From Heliocidaris tuberculata (lineage: Eukaryota > Echinodermata > Echinoidea > Camarodonta > Echinometridae): 64,000 bases of DNA. The stretch is taken from the NCBI GenBank assembly GCA_025618425.1, contig CM046836.1, positions 24,373,030 through 24,437,029 on the forward strand. The letters run 5' to 3'. The notes below the pieces were generated by a model. The model saw only the letters and a list, made by a program, of their open reading frames with translations, made no database searches and was not told where the DNA came from. Position numbers and translations under genes: made by a program. This document shows positions 50,010 through 61,200 of this stretch, piece after piece. The first letter of the stretch is position 1, and each line of letters opens with the position of its first letter.

Positions 50010-51101
50010 TTATAGTGACTGTCCTGGTAGTAATAAATTGACCCCAGCTGTAGTTGGCTTCAGCGCAGAGACATGATTTGGACTCTTTTCATTTTTAACC
50101 TGCACTGTTGTTTCTTCACTTGGGAAGGGTCCAATGTACATATTTCTGTTTCTGTTTTTATAACGACGTTTCTTTTTTGAACACCTTTCCTTATATATTT
50201 GCAAAACTTTGCAGGAAATTAGTAGTCCTACAGTAAAAACAAATAAACAAAGAATAATTACCAGACTGATTATGCTATTGAGCATATGTTGCCCTGCCAC
50301 TGAACTGGTTGGTTGAATGCTAGTAATGTTTTCTAGCACTGCCTGTGTTGATCTGACACCTGAGGGATTAACCTTGCTTGCCTCGGCATGACTTGGTATT
50401 GTTGAGGAAGAAGCACAAGGGTCTACCATGGTGGTAATAGGTATGGTGGTGTTATGAACAGAATCCCAGTGGAAATCATTACGTTCACACATATGTTTAG
50501 GTTGGTCCCAGGTAGAGGAACAACAAAATACAGGGTATGAATTATTTTGAACCAAAATGGTTTGTTTTAAAACTCTATCTGATTCTATAGGTGCTGTTAC
50601 AGACCGTGATGTATTTCCATTTTGATAGCATTCGATCTGACCTGGTACACTCCCAACAGGAGCTGTGCAAAGCAGTGCTACCCAGTTATTAACTGTAGGC
50701 TCTTTTGTGGGTGTGCATGATGCTTTACCAGGGGGGTAACCCACATACAAGCCAATTCTCTCAATTTGACCTGTGTCATCATTGTCATCATACCAAAATA
50801 GAATATATGTTCCTGTATCCCTTCTCAGAACTGGATTGATGCTGAGACGGAGTGAACAATTGCTGCTTTCATTTTTATTATTGACTTGGAATCTGTTTAT
50901 TTGATCGGAATGTAGTAAGATAGATTCTGAATTAGCCAAAGTGTAAAACGGGACTCTGTTTCCATACTGTAAAGTGACTCTTGCACAGTCACATGGATAT
51001 GAAAACCTGAAATTTACAATATCCCCTTCTAAAACAGAGTGTTTTTCTGAATAGCACCTGGTTAATATGGTCAATACTGCAAAGATGACTGAAAATATCA
51101 T
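50010..51101 (-). CDS. Two-Ig-domain type I membrane protein
   Basis: A 363-residue single-exon frame, ATG at 51101 in a good context (CACAATG). Residues 1-17 form a signal peptide. Residues about 20-120 are an Ig V-like domain with the DxGxY motif (D95, G97, Y99). The F-strand Cys expected at 101 is Leu, while C37, C39 and C82 offer an unusual pairing. Residues about 122-213 are a second Ig-like domain rich in Cys (129, 145, 158, 193, 194, 205). A Ser/Thr-rich stalk (214-274) leads to one transmembrane helix (about 276-297) and a basic tail (KKKRRYKNRNR, 309-319). N-glycosylation sequons lie at 77, 81, 163, 186, 217 and 258. No ITIM or ITAM is seen. It is probably a cell-surface recognition or adhesion protein; the ligand is unknown. 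It lies between two satellites. I do not recognise a named orthologue. Confidence 0.82.
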   Translation of the reverse strand: MIFSVIFAVLTILTRCYSEKHSVLEGDIVNFRFSYPCDCARVTLQYGNRVPFYTLANSESILLHSDQINRFQVNNKNESSNCSLRLSINPVLRRDTGTYILFWYDDNDDTGQIERIGLYVGYPPGKASCTPTKEPTVNNWVALLCTAPVGSVPGQIECYQNGNTSRSVTAPIESDRVLKQTILVQNNSYPVFCCSSTWDQPKHMCERNDFHWDSVHNTTIPITTMVDPCASSSTIPSHAEASKVNPSGVRSTQAVLENITSIQPTSSVAGQHMLNSIISLVIILCLFVFTVGLLISCKVLQIYKERCSKKKRRYKNRNRNMYIGPFPSEETTVQVKNEKSPNHVSALKPTTAGVNLLLPGQSL

Positions 51102-51746
51102 TGTGGCTTAGTGATGCTAAAACATATGACAAGTTTATAGTTTGATATCGATAATATAAAGTTTTTGAAAGAACGAAAAATATTATTGTATTAATAATGC
51201 GTGTACATCCACAGACTGTCATACAAAAAATGTACAGGTATTTTTTCTAAGCTCTAAATCACAATACAATAAAATCGACTTCTACTGCCTTTTGCAAGTT
51301 GTCAGGAACAATGTAGTAATGAAACGATTGTTATTATGTGTCATTATTTGTTGATAACTGCTGCAAGAACTTTTGAGTGAGTAGATTCTTCCGTTTGTTA
51401 GCAAAACAAGTCTTCTGTTTCGCTTTGTGGACAATCAATGAACTTGATATCCTAGTATTTCACCAATATGATATCAATTGTTAAAGCTGCACTCGCCAAA
51501 AAAGTCCATCCATTCATTTTAAACTTGACTTCATTTATTCGATAAAAATCCATGAGCAGAGGTATTAAAATCATTGTTCCTCTAGTGGAAAGCACAAGTA
51601 CTCATCCTTTACTCCAAAGTTCATTCCAAAGTGGATACAATGCAGAACGTTTTGGTGCGCCGTGAACATAATTTGAAATCAAGTCTAGGTGTCAGAATTC
51701 AATCAGCGCAGTTGATCGTCTTAGTTTGAGAATGGGAGCTGCAAAT
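51102..51746 (-). promoter_or_regulatory. Possible 5' UTR exon and splice acceptor
   Basis: On the minus strand a pyrimidine-rich tract followed by AG (TTTCTTTTATTTTCAG) ends at 51747, a good acceptor for an exon starting at 51746. A weaker alternative, ATATGTTTTAG, ends about 25 bases before the ATG. Either would give an upstream non-coding exon outside the recognised sequence. No promoter can be placed. Confidence 0.3.
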
Positions 51747-51749
51747 CTG

Positions 51750-52085
51750 AAAATAAAAGAAAGAGGTACTTTTTACGATTTTTTTTTTCAATCAAAATCT
51801 CCATTTTTGTTTAAATATATATATATACATAAAAGACTTCCTACTTACAACGCTTAATCTAAGATTAACACTAAGAATAATTATGTCGTAAAAACAACGA
51901 TAGGAAAATGTTACAAACCTCGTCCTCATTTGAATATTACTGTATTTCCTTGATTATACTTGTATATAAAGTCATGTAAAACTATCAAAGGCTCACTTCA
52001 CCTGAAGAGAATAAATCGGAAGCACTTGTGAAGTAAAAAATATGCTCCTCGTGTGTGTATTCTATACGATGTTGTGAACTTTATT
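51750..52085. other. Presumed 5' flank or intron of the Ig gene
   Basis: AT-rich; no feature beyond the acceptor noted at 51747. Confidence 0.35.
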
Positions 52086-52086
52086 T

Positions 52087-52090
<4 letters not shown>

Positions 52091-52164
<74 letters not shown>

Positions 52165-52193
52165 GAAAGAAATGTGTTCGAGGAACATTTCTT

Positions 52194-52234
<41 letters not shown>

Positions 52235-52290
52235 ATAATAATTATTATTATTGTTATTATTATTATTATTATGATTATATATGATTATAT
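52091..52290. repeat. (CA)n, (TA)n and (ATT)n microsatellites with hairpin
   Basis: (CA)15 at 52091-52120, (TA)n at 52120-52162, a short spacer, (AT)n at 52197-52231, then (AAT)n/(ATT)n to about 52275. The spacer contains AAGAAATGT and its inverse ACATTTCTT around GTTCGAGGA, so together with the TA tracts it forms one long potential hairpin. Confidence 0.9.
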
Positions 52291-52490
52291 ATATTATTAT
52301 GATTATGGTTTCATATGATTATTATTCTAATGTATATACATGTATCTCAAAGCATTCGCTTGGATCCAGCAGAGGCATGCGGCTTATCTTTGTTCAAACT
52401 CACCTGCCCCCGACAAAGGAATTAATTAATAAGGATGAAGATATGTCAATCTGTCGGTCAAGAGAATCTGGTGTCGCCAAAATCACTGAC

Positions 52491-52687
52491 CCGTCTCCGT
52501 GGTCTAGTGGTTAAGGCATTGGCGTTCTAAGCCAACAACCCGGGTTCGATTCCCGGCGGAGACAGTTTTTCAACCTTTGCAAAAATTCAAAAAGGGAGGA
52601 CAGCTCTGGGGAACTTTTATTTAAGCTACGCAACCATTATTCTCCCATTTTCATTTCTCACAAATATATATATATATATATATATAT
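52491..52687 (+). mobile_element. tRNA-derived SINE, copy 3
   Basis: The tRNA-like head (52493-52564) is followed by a body: GTTTTTCAACC, AAAAAGGGAGGACAG, AAGCTACGCAACC, ATTTCTCACAA and a (TA)n tail to 52687. The body blocks AGCTACGCAA and TTTCTCACA and the tail are shared with the SINEs at 9670 and 10090, although the two sub-families differ in between. The internal A- and B-boxes could serve as a Pol III promoter. Confidence 0.75.
52493..52564 (+). tRNA. tRNA-Arg(TCT)-like SINE head
   Basis: Folds as a complete tRNA. Acceptor GTCTCCG/CGGAGAC has 7 pairs; D-arm GTCT/AGGC; anticodon arm TTGGC/GCCAA with loop GTTCTAA (anticodon TCT); T-arm CCGGG/CCCGG with TTCGATT; discriminator A. A TTTTT run that could end Pol III transcription begins at 52566. 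Because the same head with a defective anticodon arm occurs in two other copies joined to the same 3' body, I read it as part of a SINE and not as a working tRNA gene. A genuine tRNA that founded the family cannot be excluded. Confidence 0.5.
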
Positions 52688-52689
52688 TG

Positions 52690-54330
52690 AAGACTGTATA
52701 GACACTAGTGGCAAAGGCTTGTCCCCCTCCCTGCCGTGATAAGAAGTAGCCGCGCATGACCCTATGTACGCATGTAAACGCATGTACGTATTTCTTACTT
52801 CAGAGTCTAACCTATGTAAAAATTATTTCGTAAAACCTTTCATTTCACTTCAGAGAGATAAGCAGTTCAACAAAATTTCCGGGGGACGTGTCCCCTTCCC
52901 CCCCCCCCCGAGGATCGCCGGCCATGCACAGGGTATTAGCATATTACGTCAGTGTTACATACACTTCCAGCATAATTATGTACACCCAACTGGCAAAATG
53001 GAAAAATCATTTCAGCTTATTATTTCATAATCTGATAGGAAGTTAATTTCTAGGCAGTTTTGCTCATATTTCAAGTGAGCCCCTAAAGGCCACCGCACAC
53101 CTTGTCTGCGCAGACGCGTGACTGCGTGGTTCTGTATTTAAAAAAAAAACACAAACAAAGGGCACAAAAATTTCGCCTTTATTATAGCCAACAATATTCA
53201 TGCAAACAAAAAGTCAAATTTTTGAGGAAGACTTTTTTTTTAAAGGTTACTTAAACTTTGTCTAGCAAAGCCTTGAAATCTGAATTCTGTGAAATTAATC
53301 AGTGATGTCATTATACTATATATCTATTTTAAAGCCTAATCACAAAATTTCCGAGAAAATGGGACAGGTAACGTATGGTACACTTTCTCATAATGCCTTA
53401 TGTGTGTAATATTGCCAACATTTTGAGTGGAATGATGGGCGGCCCTAACTCTATCTAAATGGTTGTACCTTTTGATAAAATAAATGTGTTTTTTTACATA
53501 TATATATATATTTATGTATTTAGACATCATAATCAGATGAATAAAATGATTTGAAAACTTAAATAATGGAATAAATACTCGAATATTTTCTTATTTTCTC
53601 TTTACAAAAATTATTACAAAATATCTTACTTTTCCAAGTATTAATGGTTGAATCTCTTCAGCGTGCAAAAAACATATATGACAAGTACAAACCATTCTTT
53701 TGCATGTTTAGCAATGACTGCAAGTTAAAATATAAAGGCTAAAGCAAAGGGGGGAACATTAAAGGTAACAGATAGTTCTGGGAAGCCCCCAAAAACTTTT
53801 CGTGAGATTTCTTTGATTTTACTTAATAAACAGCAGGGTACTAACATAACTAAGATTCTGTGAATTTTTTCCTCCTCAAGTGAAATATTTATCGAATGAG
53901 AGGTGAAAAGTAATAAAAATTCCTGGCCCCAAAAAGAGGGGATGTAAATTCAAACAACGGCCACACACACACTACTTACATGAGGATTGCTGTGTGTGCA
54001 GAATACGCTACACATATTAATGCGAAGCGCTGGGTTTATTGTGCGTGGAACCTTCGGCCGGGTGGATATGGTCTTAGCGTGAGGCAGTGAAAAGCCGTTA
54101 CCAAAGCTTTTCTTATAGATATTTACACTAAAATTTGTTCGAAATCGTGAATGGAATGTAAAATAATCTCGTACATATGTCTTATGATAAAAGGAGAATA
54201 GTATGTGACTATCTCAGATAAGTTTCTTGCCAGTATGATTTTTGCTACCGAGACTATCTATGAGCTTTAAACTGGAAAAACACGAAAACCTGAATTTTTC
54301 GGAGCCTTAGTCGGCGTTATTTCCATATTT
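52690..54330. other. Unassigned spacer
   Basis: Poly-C at 52899-52909. GGCCACCGCACACCTTGTCTG at 53088 resembles the terminus of a Harbinger-like MITE, but no inverse partner is found. The rest is AT-rich without gene evidence. Confidence 0.4.
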
Positions 54331-54350
54331 CTCTCTCTCTCTCTCTCTCC

Positions 54351-54390
<40 letters not shown>

Positions 54391-54439
54391 GTTCCATTTC
54401 TTCTCCCTAAAATCCTTTCGGATCGATCTTTACATTGAC

Positions 54440-54470
<31 letters not shown>
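54331..54470. repeat. (CT)n ... (AG)n inverted microsatellite
   Basis: (CT)n ending in CTTAGT at 54392 faces ACTAAG followed by (AG)n from 54438. The arms of about 33 bp are exactly complementary, with a loop of about 45 bp. Poly-C then poly-A follows at 54512-54533. Confidence 0.85.
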
Positions 54471-54473
<3 letters not shown>

Positions 54474-55226
54474 CCTTGGAGACGGTCGCTAAGATTCCCA
54501 AAGTAATAATTCCCCCCCCCCCCCAAAAAAAAAATCCCCTCCCTCCACCGTTTCTACTAATCCTGAATCCGTTGTAAAAAGAAAACAGATAATAGACTAC
54601 TTGCCTACGGAAGCTTTAAAGTGCCATTCTTCTTGAGGAGCCCCCAGAGCCCCCTTCCGAGGGAGAAGTGAATACCATTTCCTATCATTATGTCAAGTCA
54701 GAAAGCCGAGTAGAGCGACACAACTGCAGCCCATATTTGCCTATGCATTTTGAGTGCTAAAATGAAAATCGCACCGCAGGAAAATTATACACAAAACGTA
54801 TGGGAGAACCGAACAGAAATGATTAATGCTCATAATGTTGGGCTTGACTAACTTTGCACCAGATTTAGTTAGCCTAGCTAGGATTAGTTAAAGACCTCCT
54901 CTCCTGGATCTATATCCACCATCTGGAGTCTAGTCTAGGCCACTGTACTTCTCTTTTTAACAATTTAGAAGAGCCTATAGTGCTATTTTAGAATTAGGTA
55001 GGCCTCAGCTAGGCTCCACGTAGCTAGCTAGTCCCGTCGCCCGTCTAGTGGGCATCTAACGTTAACTAGATCTAAAGTTGGTGTTAGATCTACGGGTCTA
55101 CTCAGGTCTCAGTCATATTAAACACATTTTATCTCACCTAACAATGCCCGGGATCCCTGTCTCCATATTGATTAAAGAGTGGTGTTTATTCACAATTTCC
55201 AAGTTTTGTCACGGCAGTCACTGCTG
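54471..55226. other. Unassigned spacer before the second satellite
   Basis: Mixed sequence with many CTAG and TAGATCT words around 54870-55110. AAGTGAATACCATTTCCTAT at 54667 resembles a piece of the satellite unit. No open frame of interest. Confidence 0.4.
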
Positions 55227-58200
55227 TTTATGTGGAATGTTTAAGTTTTAAAACCGTTTCTTTGAGATAACTTTTAAATTAATGGAATATACAAGAAAAC
55301 AATATGAGCATTAAAAATAATGTCTAAAAACTAAACATGTATTTAGTGTGAAATAATATGGATTTTACACTGAGCAAACCAAAATGCCCGATTTGTTCAC
55401 TTTGGCCACCGGTTTTCAAAAATCAGTTTGTGCCATCGTTTTCAGTATTAAATTTTACTTGGGAATCCGCATTTAAAAAAAAAGGTGAACACCATTTCCT
55501 ATTTGGAGCCGCCTGTGTAACGTAACTAAGACTATATTAGATTAAGATGGACTTTGACCCTATTGTTCATTGGCAGACTGCAGCATATCATTGTGGAAAT
55601 GGGGAAAAATTTGCAAGTATCTATATAACGCCATGAATGCCTTACATCTGTGATGCATATGTATGCAGCCAGTGAGTGTTTACTTTTTAATGTATTGCCA
55701 TTACGTATAATGAAAACTTGGATAATAATCGGACTAAAGGCCCGTTTTCGAGAAAAATGGTCTCTGTTTAGTATTTCTTAGGATATGATTATTTAATTTG
55801 TCATTAAAAGAATACAGCAAAAACATCAGATATATTAATTAATCAAAGTATTCTAAGTCTCTTTATGAGAAATAGTATGAATTTTACCGTGATTACCAAA
55901 AATGCCTAAATTTGGGCACTTTGGGGGCTTATTTGTCACATTTATGATATTTAAAGGTGTGAAAAGATTAGGGTTTTATGTGGAAATTTAAAGTTTTCAA
56001 ATCGTTTCTTTGATCTGACATTAATGAAATATCCAAGAAAACAATATAAAGCATTTCAAAAAATGTCTAAAAAATAAAATATGTAATTAATTGAAATAAT
56101 ATTGATTTTACTCTGAGTACCAAAAATGCCCAATTTGGTCACATTGGCCACCGGTTTTCAAAAATCAGTTTGCGGCATCGTTTTCAGTATTCAACTTTAC
56201 TTGGGAATCCACTTTCAAAAAAAGGTGAACACCATTACTTATTTGGAGCCGCCTGTGTAACGTAACTAAGACTATATTAGATTAAGATGGACTTTGACCC
56301 TATTGTTCATTGGCAGACTGCAGCATATCATTGTGGAAATGGGGAAAAATTTGCAAGTATCTAACGCCATGAATGCCTTACATCTGTGATGCATATGTAT
56401 GCAGCCAGTGGGTGTTTACTTTTTAATGTATTGCCAATACGTATAATGAAAACTTGGATAATAATCGGACTAAAGGCCCGTTTTCGAGAAAAATGGTCTC
56501 TGTTTAGTATTTCTTAGGATATGATTATTCAATTTGTCATTAAAAGAATACAGCAAAAACATCAGATATATTAATTAATCAAAGCATTCTAAGTCTCTTT
56601 TATATGAGAAATAGTATGAATTTTACCGTGATTACCAAAATGCCTAATTTGGGCACTTTGGGGGCTTATTTGTCACATTTATGATATTTAAAGGAGTGAA
56701 AAGATTAGGGTTTTATGTGGAAAGTTAAAGTATTAAAATCGTTTCTTTGATCAGACTTTAATGATATATATACAAGAAAACAATATAAGCATTTCAAAAA
56801 AATGTCTAAAAAATAAAACATGTATTTAAGTGAAACAATATGGATTTTACTCTGAGTACCAAAAATGCCCAATTGGTTCACATTGGCCATCGGTTTTCAA
56901 AAATCAGTTTGTGGCATCGTTTTCAGTATTCAACTTTACTTGGGAATCCACTTTCAAAAAAAGGTGAACACCATTACTTATTTGGAGCCGCCTGTGTAAC
57001 GTAACTAAGACTATATTAGATTAAGATGGACTTTGACCCTATTGTTCATTGGCAGACTGCAGCATATCATTGTGGAAATGGGGAAAAATTTGCAAGTATC
57101 TAACGCCATGAATGCCTTACATCTGTGATGCATATGTATGCAGCCAGTGAGTGTTTACTTTTTAATGTATTGCCATTACGTATAATGAAAACTTGGATAA
57201 TAATCGGACTAAAGGCCCGTTTTCGAGAAAAATGGTCTCTGTTTAGTATTTCTTAGGATATGATTATTTAATTTGTCATTAAAAGAATACAGCAAAAACA
57301 TCAGATATATTAATTAATCAAAGTATTCTAAGTCTCTTAATGAGAAATAGTATGAATTTTACCGTGATTACCAAAAATGCCTAAATTTGGGCACTTTGGG
57401 GGCTTATTTGTCACATTTATGATATTTAAAGGTGTGAAAAGATTAGGGTTTTATGTGGAAATTTAAAGTTTTCAAATCGTTTCTTTGATCTGACATTAAT
57501 GAAATATCCAAGAAAACAATATAAAGCATTTCAAAAAATGTTTAAAAAATAAAATATGTAATTAATTGAAATAATATTGATTTTACTCTGAGTACCAAAA
57601 ATGCCTAATTTGGTCACATTGGCCACCGGTTTTCAAAAATCAGTTTGTGGCATCGTTTTCACTATAAAATTTTACTTAGGAATCCACATTCAAAAAAAAG
57701 TGAATACCATTTCCTATTTGGAGCCGTCTGTGTACATAACTAAGACTATATTAGATGGAATTTCACCCTGTTGTTCATTGGCATATTTCCCTAAATTTTG
57801 CCACTACGTATAACGAAAACTTGGATAATAATGGGACCAAATGCCCGTTTTCGAGAAAAATGGTCTCTGTTTAGTATTTCTTAGGATATATCTGTTTAAT
57901 TTGTCATTAATAGAATACAGTAAAAAAAAAAAATTTATCTATTATAGATACATTGATTTATCAAAGTTTTATAAGTTTCTTTATGGGAAATAGTATGAAT
58001 TTTACCGTGATTACAGAAAATGCCTAATTTGGGCACTTTGGGGGCTTATTTGTCACATTTATGATATTTAAAGGTGTGAAAAGATTAGGGTTTTATGTGG
58101 AGAGTTAAAGTATTTAAATGGTTTCCTTGATTTTCCTTTAATGAAATATACAAGAAAACAATTTAAGCATTTCAATAATGTCTAAAAAAATAAAACATGT

Positions 58201-61200
58201 ATTTAGGTGAAATAATATTGATTTTACTCTGAGTACCAAAAATACCCAATTTGGTCACATTGGCCACCGGTTTTCAAAAATCAGTTTGCGGCATCGTTTT
58301 CAGTATTAAATTTTACTTGGGAATCCACATTCAAAAAAAGGTGAATACCATTTCCTATTTGGAGCCGTCTGTGTACATAACTAAGACTATATTAGATGGA
58401 ATTTCACCCTGTTGTTCATTGGTATATTTCCCTAAATTTTGCCACTACGTATAACGAAAACTTGGATAATAATAGGACCAAATGCCCGTTTTCGAGAAAA
58501 ATGGTCTCTGTTTAGTATTTCTTAGGATATGATTATTTAATTTGTCATTAATAGAATACAGCAAAAACATCAGATATATTAATTAATCAAAGTATTCTAA
58601 GTCTCTTTTATATGAGAAATAGTATGAATTTTACCGTGATTACCAAAATGCCTAATTTGGGCACTTTGGGGGCTTATTTGTCACATGTATATATGATATT
58701 TAAAAGTATGAAAAGATTAGAGTTTTTGTGGAAAGTTAAAGTTTTCAAATCGTTTCTTTGATCTGACTTTAATGATATATACAAGAAAACAATATAAGCA
58801 TTTCAAAAAAATGTCTAAAAAATAAAACATGTATTTAAGTGAAACAATATGGATTTTACTCTGAGTACCAAAAATGCCCAATTTGGTCACATTGGCCACC
58901 GGTTTTCAAAAATCAGTTTGTGCCATCGTTTTCAGTATTAAATTTTACGTGGGAATCCACATTTAAAAAAAAAGGTGAACACCATTTCCTATTTGGAGCC
59001 GCCTGTGTAACGTAACTAAGACTATATTAGATTAAGATGGACTTTGACCCTATTGTTCATTGGCAGACTGCAGCATATCATAGTGGAAATGAGGAAAAAT
59101 TTGCAAGTATCTAACGCCATGAATGCCTTACATCTGTGATGCATATGTATGCAGCCAGTGGGTGTTTACTTTTTAATGTATTGCCAATACGTATAATGAA
59201 AACTTGGATAATAATGGGACTAAGGGCCCTTTTCAAGAAAAATGGTCTCAGTTTAGTATTTCTTAGGATATAACTGTTTAATTTGTCATTAATCGAATAC
59301 AGCAAAAAAAAAAATTATCTATTATAGATACATTGATTAATCAAAGTTTTATAAGTTTCTTATGGGAAATAGTATGAATTTTACCGTGATTACAAAAAAT
59401 GCCTAATTTGGGCACTTTGGGGGCTTATTTGTCACATTTTGATATTTAAAGGTGTGAAAAGATTAGGGTTTTATTTGAAAAGTTAAAGTTGATTTTACTT
59501 TAATGAAATATACAAGAAAACAATTTAAGCATTTCAAAAAAATGTCTAAAAAATAAAACATGTATTTAAGTGAAACAATATGGATTTTACTCTGAGTACC
59601 AAAAATGCCCAATTGGTTCACATTGGCCACCGGTTTTCAAAAATCAGTTTGTGCCATCGTTTTCAGTATTAAATTTTACTTCGGAATCCACATTTTAAAA
59701 AAAAGGTGAACACCATTTCCTATTTGGAGCCGCCTGCGTAACGTAACTAAGACTATATTAGATTAAGATGGACTTTGACCCTATTGTTCATTGGCAGACT
59801 GCAGCATATCATTGTGGAAATGGGGAAAAATTTGCAAGTATCTAACGCCATGAATGCCTTACATCTGTGATGCATATGTATGCAGCCAGTGGGTGTTTAC
59901 TTTTTAATGTATTGCCAATACGTGTAATGAAAACTTGGATAATAATCAGACTAAAGGCCCGTTTTCGAGAAAAATGGTCTCTGTTTAGTATTTCTTAGGA
60001 TATGATTATTTAATTTGTCATTAAAATAATACAGCAAAAACATCAGATATATTAATTATTCAAAGTATTCTAAGTCTCTTTTATATGAGAAATAGTATGA
60101 ATTTTACCGTGATTACCAAAATGCCTAATTTGGGCATTTTGGGGGCTTATTTGTCACATGTATATATGATATTTAAAAGTATGAAAAGATTAGGGTTTTT
60201 TGTGGAAAGTTAAATTTTTCAAATCGTTTCTTTGATCTGACTTTAATGATATATACAAGAAAACAATATAAGCATTTCAAAAAAATGTCTAAAAAATAAA
60301 ACATGTATTTAAGTGAAACAATATGGATTTTACTCTGAGTACCAGAAATGCCCAATTGGTTCACATTGGCCATCGGTTTTCAAAAATCAGTTTGTGGCAT
60401 CGTTTTCACTATCAAATTTTACTGAGGAATCCACATTCAAAAAAAAGTGAATACCATTTCCTATTTGGAGTCGTCTGTGTACATAACTAAGACTATATTA
60501 GATGGAATTTCACCCTGTTGTTCATTGGCATATTTCCCTAAATTTTGCCACTACGTATAACGAAAACTTGGATAATAATGGGACCAAATGCCCGTTTTCG
60601 AGAAAAATGGTCTCTGTTTAGTATTTCTTAGGATATAACTGTTTAATTTGTCATTAATCGAATAAAGCAACAAAAAAAAATTATCTATTATAGATACATT
60701 GATTAATCAAAGATTTATAAGTTTCTTTATGGGAAATAGTATAAATTTTACCGTGATTACAGAAAATGCCTAATTTGGGCACTTTGGGGGCTTATTTGTC
60801 ACATTTATGATATTAAAAGGTGTGAAAAGATTAGGGTTTTATGTGGAGAGTTCAAATGGTTTCTTTGATCTGACTTTAATGAAATATACAAGAAAACAAT
60901 TTAAGCATTTCAATAATGTCTAAAAAATAAAACATGTATTTAGGTGAAATAATATTTATTTTACTCTGAGTACCAAAAAATGCCCAATTTGGTCACATTG
61001 GCCACCGGTTTTCAAAAATCAGTTTGCGGCATCGTTTTCAGTATTAAATTTTACTTGGGAATCCACATTCAAAAAAAGGTGAACACCATTTCCTATTTGG
61101 AGCCGCCTGTGTAACGTAACTAAGACTATATTCGATTAAGATGGACTTTGACCCTATTGTTCATTGGCAGACTGCAGCATATCATTGTGGAAATGGGGAA

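Noticed and set aside
52493..52564. A functional tRNA-Arg gene
   Set aside because: The fold is good, but the same head is joined to the same 3' body and TA tail in two other copies, so a SINE is the simpler reading.
56705..60373. Recurring 60-70 codon frames (MANVNQLGIF..., MPNLVTLATGF...)
   Set aside because: They repeat with the second satellite, differ by frameshifts between units and have no signs of coding constraint.
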